DNA of 19,526 nt from JALYUS01 sp038231255. GTDB taxonomy: Bacteria > Chloroflexota > Chloroflexia > Thermomicrobiales > JALYUS01. A program made the position numbers and the translations under genes. Under the pieces are notes generated by a model. It did not search any database and had not been told where the DNA came from. It was given only the letters and a program-made list of their open reading frames with translations. Within the stretch, counting starts at the first letter, position 1, and each line of letters starts with the position of its first letter. The stretch lies in the NCBI GenBank assembly GCA_038231255.1, contig JBBRLR010000086.1, positions 1 through 19,526 on the forward strand, given 5' to 3'. This document shows, one piece after another, positions 13,275-19,526 of the stretch.

Positions 13275-14426
13275 TTATACCCTCCCAAGGATTGCCGTAC
13301 CGGCCGACGAGAGCACACCGCCCGTACCATGGACGACGGCGAGTTTGGCATCCTTGACCTGGCGAATGCCCTGGTCCTGATAATCGTGGCGCAGTTGGCG
13401 TACCGCTTCGATGATCGCGAACATGCCGTACATGCCGGGATGGTTGTAGGAAAGCCCACCGCCGTTCGTATTCATCGGGAAATCGCCGCCCGGCGCGGTG
13501 CGCTGGTTGCTGACGAACGCGCCACCCTCACCCTTGGCGCAGAAGCCGAGTTCTTCCAGCGACAAGAGCACGGTATAGGTAAATGAGTCATAGATCATCG
13601 CCAGATCGAGGTCGGCGTGCTTGACGCCCGCCATCTCGAAGGCACGCCGCCCGGAGTGCCGCGCCGCGAAGGCGGTCAGACTCGGCATCTGCGAGATCAT
13701 CGCGTGGTCGTGCCCTTCGCCGACACCCAGCACGGCAATCGGCGTCTGCTTCAGGTCGCGCGCCCGCTCGATAGAGGTCATCACGTACGCGCCCCCCGCG
13801 TCGGTGACGAGGCAGCAATCGAGCAGATTGAACGGCCACGAGATCAAGCGGGAATTCAGCACGTCCTCGATCGTGATCGGGTCGCGCATCATCGCTTTCG
13901 GGTTGAGCATCGCCCACTTGCGCGTCGCGACCGCGATCTCCGCCAGTTGCTCCTTGGTCGTACCGTACTCGTACATGTGGCGAGAGCAGGCCATCGCGTA
14001 CGCGCCGACGGGCTGCGGCAAACCAAATGGCGCTTCGAACTGGTTGCGGAGCGCATCGGGCGAGGACGGGTACCCCGGCATGCCGACCCGCGAGCGACCG
14101 CTCTCGCCGTGCGTGACCAGCGCCACTTCGCACCGCCCGGTCGCGATTGCCGTCGCGGCGTGCGCGATATGGATGACGAACGACGATCCGCCGACCGATG
14201 TTGTGTCCGTCACCTTCGGCTCGATGCCGAGATATTCGCCGAGTTCGAGCGTCGAGATGCCCGCCGTGAACAACCCGTCCACGTCGTCCTTGGTCAGCCC
14301 CGCCTCCGCGAGCGCCGAGCGCGCCGCCTCGGCATGCAGCATGATCGCTGGTTTGTCCGGCACCCGCCCGATCTGATCGGACTCCGCCACCCCGACGATG
14401 GCTGTCTTCCCCGAAAGACTCTCCAT
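13275..14426 (-). CDS. Thiolase-fold protein (SCP-x/Ltp type) lacking the nucleophilic cysteine
   Basis: The 383-residue protein has the thiolase superfamily fold: GKTAIVGVAESDQIG at the N terminus, a DVDGLFTAG loop, and YDSFTYTVLLSLEELGFCAKGEGG (279-302). His329 in GGGLSYNHPGMYG matches the conserved His of the GHP motif. The nucleophile loop reads TTSVGGSSFVIHIAHAA, where the catalytic Cys would be expected around residue 83. Near the C terminus VVHGTGGVLSS has no Cys where thiolases have CxGGG. A classical thiolase mechanism is therefore unlikely. Steroid side-chain retro-aldolases of the Ltp2 class share this lack and work with a DUF35 partner, which is encoded 2 bases downstream. GAGGGG precedes the ATG at 14426; a longer frame to 14489 would overlap the inverted repeat. 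The substrate is unknown. Confidence 0.9.
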   Translation of the reverse strand: MESLSGKTAIVGVAESDQIGRVPDKPAIMLHAEAARSALAEAGLTKDDVDGLFTAGISTLELGEYLGIEPKVTDTTSVGGSSFVIHIAHAATAIATGRCEVALVTHGESGRSRVGMPGYPSSPDALRNQFEAPFGLPQPVGAYAMACSRHMYEYGTTKEQLAEIAVATRKWAMLNPKAMMRDPITIEDVLNSRLISWPFNLLDCCLVTDAGGAYVMTSIERARDLKQTPIAVLGVGEGHDHAMISQMPSLTAFAARHSGRRAFEMAGVKHADLDLAMIYDSFTYTVLLSLEELGFCAKGEGGAFVSNQRTAPGGDFPMNTNGGGLSYNHPGMYGMFAIIEAVRQLRHDYQDQGIRQVKDAKLAVVHGTGGVLSSAGTAILGRV

Positions 14427-14456
14427 AATTGCCCCTCTTCCTAATCGTCGGAACGA

Positions 14457-14569
14457 AACCGGGGAGAACCGCAAAGACGCAAAGGACATGAAGGTCGCAA
14501 ACGAAAGAAGGGTTTGAAATCCTTTCCCTTCTTTGCGCTCTTTGCGTCTTTGCGGTTCATACTCGGTTT
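14457..14569. repeat. Inverted repeat built of CGCAAAGA-type units between SDR and thiolase genes
   Basis: The core arms GAACCGCAAAGACGCAAAG (14466-14484) and its exact complement (14540-14558) form a perfect 19-bp stem. Matching outer AAACCG (14457-14462) and CGGTTT (14564-14569), and inner GAAGGG (14507-14512) with CCCTTC (14526-14531), extend the symmetry. It starts 8 bases after the SDR stop on the minus strand and ends 30 bases before the thiolase ATG. It shares the GAACCGC(C/A)AAG design with the repeat at 12759-12845. It may attenuate transcription between the SDR pair and the thiolase/DUF35 pair. Confidence 0.85.
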
Positions 14570-14577
14570 GTCCTCCC

Positions 14578-15591
14578 CTACACCCACGTCAGTTCGTGAT
14601 ACGGTTCGATCTTCGTGCCCCAGAAGCTGAGGCCGTTGCCGACATCCACCCACGCGCCCGGCGGGATCGCCTCGATCTCCTTGCCGAAGTCCGACCGGTT
14701 CTTCTGCTCCTCCAAGTCGGGGCTGAAGGCCTGCGGGATCACTGTGCAGAGTTCCTCGACCGTCCAGCGATGGTCGGCACGCAGGGTTTTGATGATCTTC
14801 GGCTGCGCCATCAGGGCGACATTGTAGCCAAAGGAGCCGAAGATGTGCCCGTTGATCTCCTGCGCGGCGTCGCTGGCCAGAAAGGCAATCAGCGGCGCGA
14901 CATTGTCTGGGTCGCGCTCGGTGCCTTTCGCCAGCTCACTCGGCATTTTGCCGGTATGCGCGACCGCCTGCACTGCGCGTGGGATCGAGTCAATCATCCG
15001 GGTGTGACCGGTTGGCAGGATGGCGTTGGCGGTCACGCCGTACCGCCCGAGGCCATTGGCGCAACTGAGCGTCAGGCCGATGATGCCCGCCTTCGCGGCG
15101 GCGTAGTTCGGCTGGCCCGGCGCACCGAACGCCGATGTGGACGAGAAGTTGATGATCCGGCCCGACCGCTGCTCGCGGAAGCGCACCGATGCGTGGCGGG
15201 ACGTGTTGAACGTCCCCTTGAGATGCACGTTAATGACCGCCAGCCATTCCTCCTCGGCCATGTTGAAGATCATCCGGTCGCGCAGGATGCCCGCGACATT
15301 GACGACGATGTCAATCTTACCGAAGGTGTCCACCGCTTGCTGGATCATGCCCTCGGCGGCCTCGTAATCGGTGACCGAATCGGTATTGGCTACCGCGTTG
15401 CCGCCCGCCGCCGTAATCTCCGCCGCTGTCGTCGCGGCGGGGCCGCTATCCACGCCATGCCCGTCGAGGCTCGCGCCGAGATCGTTAACGACAAGCGACG
15501 CGCCTTCCTGCGCAAGCAGGAGCGCGACCCCTCGACCAATCCCCCGGCCCGCACCGGTGACGAGCGCGACTTTTCCATCAAGCAGTCCCAT
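14578..15591 (-). CDS. Short-chain dehydrogenase/reductase, MFE-2-like (probable 3-hydroxyacyl-CoA dehydrogenase)
   Basis: The 337-residue NAD(P)-dependent enzyme has TGAGRGIG at residues 12-19, NVAG at 98-101, Asn121 (INVHLKG), Ser150 (INFSSTSAFG), Tyr163 and Lys167 (NYAAAK), so the full catalytic tetrad is present. VVNDLG at the end of the second strand with an Asp (about residue 37) favours NAD(H). The phrase AGILRDRMIFNM is shared with peroxisomal multifunctional enzyme 2-type dehydrogenases, which oxidise 3-hydroxyacyl-CoA. A C-terminal extension of about 80 residues follows the SDR core and ends VDVGNGLSFWGTKIEPYHELTWV. The gene begins 13 bases after the paralogous SDR, with GAGGGGG as ribosome site. 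It probably shares that operon. Confidence 0.92.
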   Translation of the reverse strand: MGLLDGKVALVTGAGRGIGRGVALLLAQEGASLVVNDLGASLDGHGVDSGPAATTAAEITAAGGNAVANTDSVTDYEAAEGMIQQAVDTFGKIDIVVNVAGILRDRMIFNMAEEEWLAVINVHLKGTFNTSRHASVRFREQRSGRIINFSSTSAFGAPGQPNYAAAKAGIIGLTLSCANGLGRYGVTANAILPTGHTRMIDSIPRAVQAVAHTGKMPSELAKGTERDPDNVAPLIAFLASDAAQEINGHIFGSFGYNVALMAQPKIIKTLRADHRWTVEELCTVIPQAFSPDLEEQKNRSDFGKEIEAIPPGAWVDVGNGLSFWGTKIEPYHELTWV

Positions 15592-15604
15592 TATCCGTTC
15601 CCCC

Positions 15605-16642
15605 TCACTTCTTCTTGTTCTTGGCGTCGTAGTACGCGCGGCGCTCCCACAATTCGACGCCGGGCGCGATCTCTTCCCAACTCTCCGGGTCCGCCTGCAT
15701 GGCGGCGGTGCCGCGCGCCGGTCGCTCCATCCCCGGTAGTTGCACCGGCTCGGGCAACTTCACCGCGTCGCCGATATGTTTGGGGACGATCTCCGCCAGT
15801 TCGGACGCCTTCCACCGCCGCTCGGCCTGGAAGACATCCGCGAGTTCCCAGTGGGAGTACATCTGGATGACGTTGCCGCGCACGCCGAAGAACTGCCCGT
15901 TGACGTTCGCCGCGTCGTCCGTGCCGAGGTAAGCGACCATCGGCGCGACGTTGGCAGGGTCACCCTCCGTTCCCTCCGCCAGTTCGCTCGGCGATTTGCC
16001 TTCGTGCTCATTCGCGAACTGCTGACCGCGCGGCGTGGAGTCAATCATTCGCGTCGTCGCGCCGGGGAGGATCGCGTTCGCCGTCACGCCGTATTTGGCG
16101 AGACTGTTCGCGAGCACGGCAGTAAGACCGAGGATGCCATACTTCGCTGCGCCGTAGTTCGGCTGTCCGGGGCTACCCCACGCCGACACACTAGAGAAGT
16201 TGATGATCCGACCGCTCCCCTGTTCGCGGAAGTGCGCCGCTGCGTGGCGGGACGTATTGAATGTGCCGTTCAAATGCACCGCGACGACGATGTCCCACTC
16301 CGCCTCGGACATGTTGAAGATCATCCGGTCGCGCAGGATACCCGCGACATTGACGAGGATGTCCAACTTGCCGAAATTATCAATCGCCTGCTGAATCATC
16401 TCGCCCGCCGCGTTGTAGTCCGCGACGGAGCCGGTATTGGCGACAGCATTGCCGCCCGCTGCCTTGATCTCATTGACGACCTGCTGGGCGACCGATACAT
16501 CAGTCCCCTCGCCCCCCAGGCCGGTACCAAGGTCATTGACGACGACGGACGCCCCCTCCGACGCGAGCAGCAGCGCGATCGCTCGCCCGATGCCCCGCCC
16601 CGCCCCGGTGACTACCGCCGATTTTCCGTCCAGTTTGCCCAT
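15605..16642 (-). CDS. Short-chain dehydrogenase/reductase, paralog of the adjacent SDR, with Asn-to-Ala at the tetrad
   Basis: The 345-residue protein aligns without gaps to its neighbour over the first 170 residues: TGAGRGIG at 12-19, VVNDLG, NVAGILRDRMIFNM, Ser150, Tyr163 and Lys167 (NYGAAK). The tetrad Asn is replaced by Ala121 (VVAVHLNGTFN). The usual proton relay through Asn is thus changed, while Ser-Tyr-Lys remains. The C-terminal extension (from about 265) differs and ends in WEEIAPGVELWERRAYYDAKNKKK. The two genes look like a tandem duplication that has diverged, perhaps to a different substrate or to an obligate hetero-oligomer. AAGGG precedes the ATG. It lies 17 bases after the phosphoesterase gene and 13 before the next SDR. 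Confidence 0.92.
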   Translation of the reverse strand: MGKLDGKSAVVTGAGRGIGRAIALLLASEGASVVVNDLGTGLGGEGTDVSVAQQVVNEIKAAGGNAVANTGSVADYNAAGEMIQQAIDNFGKLDILVNVAGILRDRMIFNMSEAEWDIVVAVHLNGTFNTSRHAAAHFREQGSGRIINFSSVSAWGSPGQPNYGAAKYGILGLTAVLANSLAKYGVTANAILPGATTRMIDSTPRGQQFANEHEGKSPSELAEGTEGDPANVAPMVAYLGTDDAANVNGQFFGVRGNVIQMYSHWELADVFQAERRWKASELAEIVPKHIGDAVKLPEPVQLPGMERPARGTAAMQADPESWEEIAPGVELWERRAYYDAKNKKK

Positions 16643-16659
16643 GCGTCATCCCTTTCGTG

Positions 16660-17247
16660 CTAGACCTGTCGGAACTCGATGATCTGTGTCGTGCGGTCCC
16701 AGATCGCGAACTGACCAACCGCCAGCGCGCCGGGGTTAATCAGATAGCGGCGGCGCGGATCAAGCGTTAGTCTCCCCCGCGCGATGTCAATCGTGCCGCG
16801 CTCGTCGCGGGCGCTCCGGTAGTGCGTATGCCCGGAGAAGGTGATCCGCGCGCTGCCTTCACGCTCCGGCGCTTCCGGCGCGCCTAGCACGCGCAGGAGC
16901 GGGTTGGCCTGCCCCCACTCGTCCCCCTCATGCGTGAGGCAGACATCCTCGATCACGATGCGCTCGCGCAAGTCACTAAGGAGCCGAATCGTTTCATCGC
17001 GCAGCTCTCCCTCCTGACGCGCCGCCGCGAGAGCGATTTCCCGCTCGTGATTGCCATAGACGCCGACGACGTGCCACTCCGCAAGCGCCAGCGCGCACGC
17101 ATCCGCCTGCTCCGTGCGGTCTATCAAATCACCGAGCAGCGCGATCGTCGCTACCCCTTCCGCACCGCACACGGTTAAGGCCCGACTCAGCGTCGCGTGC
17201 GCGCCATGGACATCCGCAAACAGCCCCACGACCGCGCCGAGATTCAT
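16660..17247 (-). CDS. Calcineurin-like metallophosphoesterase (YfcE/MJ0936-like)
   Basis: The 195-residue cytosolic protein has every dimetal motif of the family: Asp12-x-His14 (LFADVHGAH), Asp40 (LLGDLID), Asn66-His67 (VYGNHERE), His106 (LTHEGDE) and His140/His142 (FSGHTHYRS). Such enzymes hydrolyse phosphodiesters or phosphomonoesters with Mn or similar metals. Its start overlaps the acyl-CoA synthetase stop as ATGA, so translation is coupled, and it sits 17 bases before an SDR gene. This places a phosphoesterase inside an acyl-CoA operon. A role on CoA, acyl-CoA or adenylate by-products is a guess; the physiological substrate is unknown. Confidence 0.92.
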   Translation of the reverse strand: MNLGAVVGLFADVHGAHATLSRALTVCGAEGVATIALLGDLIDRTEQADACALALAEWHVVGVYGNHEREIALAAARQEGELRDETIRLLSDLRERIVIEDVCLTHEGDEWGQANPLLRVLGAPEAPEREGSARITFSGHTHYRSARDERGTIDIARGRLTLDPRRRYLINPGALAVGQFAIWDRTTQIIEFRQV

Positions 17248-19478
17248 GCTGCCCCGTTCGTTCCCGGCACAATCAAGCAGTCCACCACCCGCGCACCCTC
17301 GCCTTGGTCGAAGACGAGCAGCGGGTTGATGTCAATCTCACTGACCACATCGCGCAGATCGAGACAAAGTTGCGAGAATTTGCTGAGAATGTCCACGACC
17401 GCATCGCGATCGGCGGGAGCCGCGCCGCGCGTCCCTTCGAGGATTGCCGCCCCGCGCAACCGGCCGAGCATCGCGCGGCTGTCATGCTCGGTGAGCGGCG
17501 GGACACCGAGCGAGACATCTTTCAACACCTCGACGAAGATGCCGCCCAATCCGACCGCGACCGCCGGGCCATATGCCGGGTCTCGCGTCATGCCGACGAT
17601 CATTTCGCGCCCGCCGGACACCATCTCCTGCACGAGCACACCGCCAAGTTGCGCTTCCGGCTTGTATTTCCACGCATTCGCAATGATCGTCTCGAATCCG
17701 GCGCGGACCGCGCCGTCGTCGCCAACACCGAGCAGAACGCCGCCCGCCTCGGTCTTGTGCGCGATGTCCGGCGATTCGATCTTGAGGACGACCGGATAGC
17801 CGATCTCCTTCGCCGCCGCGACCGCTTCATCGGCGTTCGTCGCCAGCCGTTCCCGCGTGACGGGGATGTCGTAGAGGGCGAGCACGTCTTTCGCGGCCCG
17901 CTCGACGAGTGGCTTCCCGTTCGAGGCAGCGACAAGGGCGCGCGCCTTTTCGGCGACGCCGCTCTCCGCGCCGGACGGGCGGGCGATTGCCTGCCGCGTC
18001 CGCTGGTAATCCGCGTAGCGGATCAGCGAGCGCACGGCGCGCAGGCTGTTTTCGGTCCCTTGCAGGAACGGAACACCGTCCCAATGCATTGTCGGCTCGA
18101 CCGGGTCCTGATCGTACCGCCGCCCGTCCTGCACGCGGCCCGTGACGAGCGACATGATGAGGAAGACCTTGTCCGGGAACCGCTCCGGCATCGCCCGCAA
18201 GACCTCACCGACCGGTGTCTGCAAATCAACGCGGCTCGGGTACGCCTGACCGTAGATGACGGTGTGGATGTTCGGGTCCTCGGCCATCGAGACGAGCGAG
18301 CCTTCGAGGATTTCCGGCTGCGTCGCCGCCTGCCCCGTGGTGTCGAGTGGATTGCCGACGGTGCCGTACTCCGGGATGACCGGCTTCAGTTTCGCGACCG
18401 TTTCCGGCGCGAGTTGCGGCAAGGAGATACCGAGGTCCTGGCTGAGGTCCGCGACGAGACCGCACGCACCGCCGGAAACGAAAATCGTCCCAAGGCCGGG
18501 ACCTTTCGGCAGCCGCCTGGCGTGAAAAACGGCCAGCGTCTCAATCATTTCATCGAGATTGTAGACACGAACAACACCAGACTGTCGCATAATCGCGTCG
18601 GCAATCGCGTCCGACCCGACAAGCGAACCGGTGTGCGCCTGTGCCGCCCGCTTGCCCGCCTCCGACCGCCCGATCTTGAGGACGACGAGCGGTTTTTGCC
18701 GCTCTGCTGCCATCTCGGCAACGCGCAGGAACTTCTGTGGATCGCGGAACTGCTCAATGAAGCAGCCGATCACGCGCGTTTCGTCGTCCTCGATGTAGTA
18801 GCGCATGAAATCCGTCGCGTCGAGATCCGCCTCATTGCCCGTCGTAATGACGTACGAATAGCCGAACTCTCGCTCCAAGGGCGGGATGACGACGCTGTAC
18901 GCGAGCAGGCCGCTCTGGAAAATAATGCCGATCGGGCCGCGCCGCACATTGGCGTACGCGCCGGATTTGGCGACCAGACTGGCGGGCGTGCTGATCAGGC
19001 CGAGGCAGTTGGGGCCGACAACGCGGATGCCCGTCCGCTGGGCAAATTCCCGCACCTCGTCCTGCCGCCGGTGCGCCTCGTCGTCGCTCTGCTCGCCGAA
19101 GCCGCTAGTGATGATATTGACCGCCCCGACCCCCGCGCGCTCAGCCTGCCCGAGGACATCGAGCACGAGATTGCTCGGCACGACGACCATCGCGAGGTCC
19201 ACACTGCCGGGAATCGCATCGAGCGTCGGGTAGCACGGCGAACCGAGCACTTCCTGATGGCGCGGCGTGACGCCGAAAACATCGCCCTTGTAGCCATTGG
19301 CGAGCATCAAGCGATGGATATTGTACGCGAACCCCGGTCGTGGCGTCGCACCAACAATCGCAACGCGCTTCGGATGGAACAACGCATCCATCGCACGCGT
19401 GAAGTCTTTTGACTCACTCGCCGCCCCATTCGTCCCTGTCGCAGCACGCGTGTATGGTGTCTGCGGTGTCGTCGTCAT
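17244..19478 (-). CDS. Acyl-CoA synthetase, NDP(ADP)-forming, fused alpha-beta type
   Basis: The 744-residue protein makes acyl-CoA from an acid, CoA and ATP with ADP and phosphate release, or runs in reverse to make ATP. The domains in order are: a CoA-binding Rossmann domain (about 30-130; PKRVAIVGATPRPGFAYNIHRLM, then ITSGFGE and VGPNCLGLIS), a succinyl-CoA-ligase-like domain (about 180-480) with the phospho-His loop AQAHTGSLVGSDA (His282), and an ATP-grasp domain (about 515-735; GYPVVLKIESPDIAHKTEAGGV, GLGGIFVEVLKDVSLGVPPL, DINPLLVF). The frame can begin at GTG 19484, but the ATG at 19478 sits 8 bases after GGAGGGG and is preferred. It opens the downstream operon with ATGA overlap into the phosphoesterase. 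Which acid it activates is unknown. Acetyl-, propionyl- or larger acyl substrates are possible. Confidence 0.93.
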   Translation of the reverse strand: MTTTPQTPYTRAATGTNGAASESKDFTRAMDALFHPKRVAIVGATPRPGFAYNIHRLMLANGYKGDVFGVTPRHQEVLGSPCYPTLDAIPGSVDLAMVVVPSNLVLDVLGQAERAGVGAVNIITSGFGEQSDDEAHRRQDEVREFAQRTGIRVVGPNCLGLISTPASLVAKSGAYANVRRGPIGIIFQSGLLAYSVVIPPLEREFGYSYVITTGNEADLDATDFMRYYIEDDETRVIGCFIEQFRDPQKFLRVAEMAAERQKPLVVLKIGRSEAGKRAAQAHTGSLVGSDAIADAIMRQSGVVRVYNLDEMIETLAVFHARRLPKGPGLGTIFVSGGACGLVADLSQDLGISLPQLAPETVAKLKPVIPEYGTVGNPLDTTGQAATQPEILEGSLVSMAEDPNIHTVIYGQAYPSRVDLQTPVGEVLRAMPERFPDKVFLIMSLVTGRVQDGRRYDQDPVEPTMHWDGVPFLQGTENSLRAVRSLIRYADYQRTRQAIARPSGAESGVAEKARALVAASNGKPLVERAAKDVLALYDIPVTRERLATNADEAVAAAKEIGYPVVLKIESPDIAHKTEAGGVLLGVGDDGAVRAGFETIIANAWKYKPEAQLGGVLVQEMVSGGREMIVGMTRDPAYGPAVAVGLGGIFVEVLKDVSLGVPPLTEHDSRAMLGRLRGAAILEGTRGAAPADRDAVVDILSKFSQLCLDLRDVVSEIDINPLLVFDQGEGARVVDCLIVPGTNGAA

Positions 19479-19526
19479 CCCCACATCCCCTCCGGAAAGA
19501 CGAACAAAATAAGCAAAGGGTGGCGG

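Noticed and set aside
12759..14569. CRISPR-like or tandem repeat array from the CCAAGG/CAAAG units
   Set aside because: The units are 8-9 bases, directly tandem without spacers, and arranged as palindromes; no Cas genes are present.
17304..19412. Long plus-strand open frame (702 codons) opposite the acyl-CoA synthetase
   Set aside because: High GC leaves few stop codons antisense to real genes; the product is Arg-rich low-information sequence, and the minus frame has clear domains and motifs.

Overview
The window is a GC-rich bacterial chromosomal segment with evenly high G+C and dense, short-spaced genes. No phage, plasmid, insertion-sequence or CRISPR signal is visible. The gene content suggests a soil or aquatic Chloroflexota-like or actinobacterial-grade organism. 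It includes a Tat-exported lipobox-bearing peptide-binding protein with an Ala/Thr linker, an F420-type luciferase-like oxidoreductase, an SCP-x/Ltp-type thiolase with a DUF35 partner, MFE-2-like SDRs and tRNAs with encoded CCA. This placement is inference from gene content; no rRNA or marker phylogeny is available here.

Layout. (1) 1-1058 (-): 5' part of an ABC-transporter solute-binding protein running off the left edge. (2) 1280-2809 (-): guaB (IMP dehydrogenase) with a clear sigma70-type promoter and a leader hairpin. (3) 2940-3590: a divergent tRNA block, Val(UAC) and Leu(GAG) on minus and Thr(UGU), Tyr(GUA), Thr(GGU) on plus. Near-consensus promoters face outward from the space between them, and an intrinsic terminator follows the plus cluster. 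(4) 3753-6134: a Nudix protein (+), then a secreted PQQ-type sugar dehydrogenase and a small secreted or anchored Tyr-rich protein (both -). (5) 6381-8868: an FAD aromatic monooxygenase (+) converging on a Tat-exported intradiol ring-cleavage dioxygenase (-). (6) 9043-10659 (-): a small two-TM protein and a translationally coupled pair of carboxymuconolactone-decarboxylase/AhpD-fold proteins. (7) 11154-12743 (+): a stand-alone response regulator receiver and an LLM-class F420-type oxidoreductase. (8) 12853-19478 (-): a compact acyl-CoA cluster. In transcription order it holds an ADP-forming acyl-CoA synthetase, a metallophosphoesterase, two tandem SDRs, a thiolase-fold protein and a DUF35 protein.

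The last cluster is the most interesting part. The ligase could activate an acid, the SDRs could act as 3-hydroxyacyl-CoA dehydrogenases, and the thiolase/DUF35 pair would do the C-C cleavage. However, the thiolase lacks the nucleophilic Cys, and the DUF35 protein has lost three of the four zinc-ribbon Cys. The pair therefore resembles Ltp2/ChsH2-like retro-aldolases more than a true thiolase. A calcineurin-like phosphoesterase is translationally coupled inside the same operon.

The other recurring theme is inverted-repeat elements placed 6-15 bases after stop codons: after guaB, after the CMD/AhpD gene, between the LLM and DUF35 genes, and after the second SDR. Two of them (12759-12845 and 14457-14569) belong to the same short-period CGCCAAGGA / CGCAAAGA repeat family.
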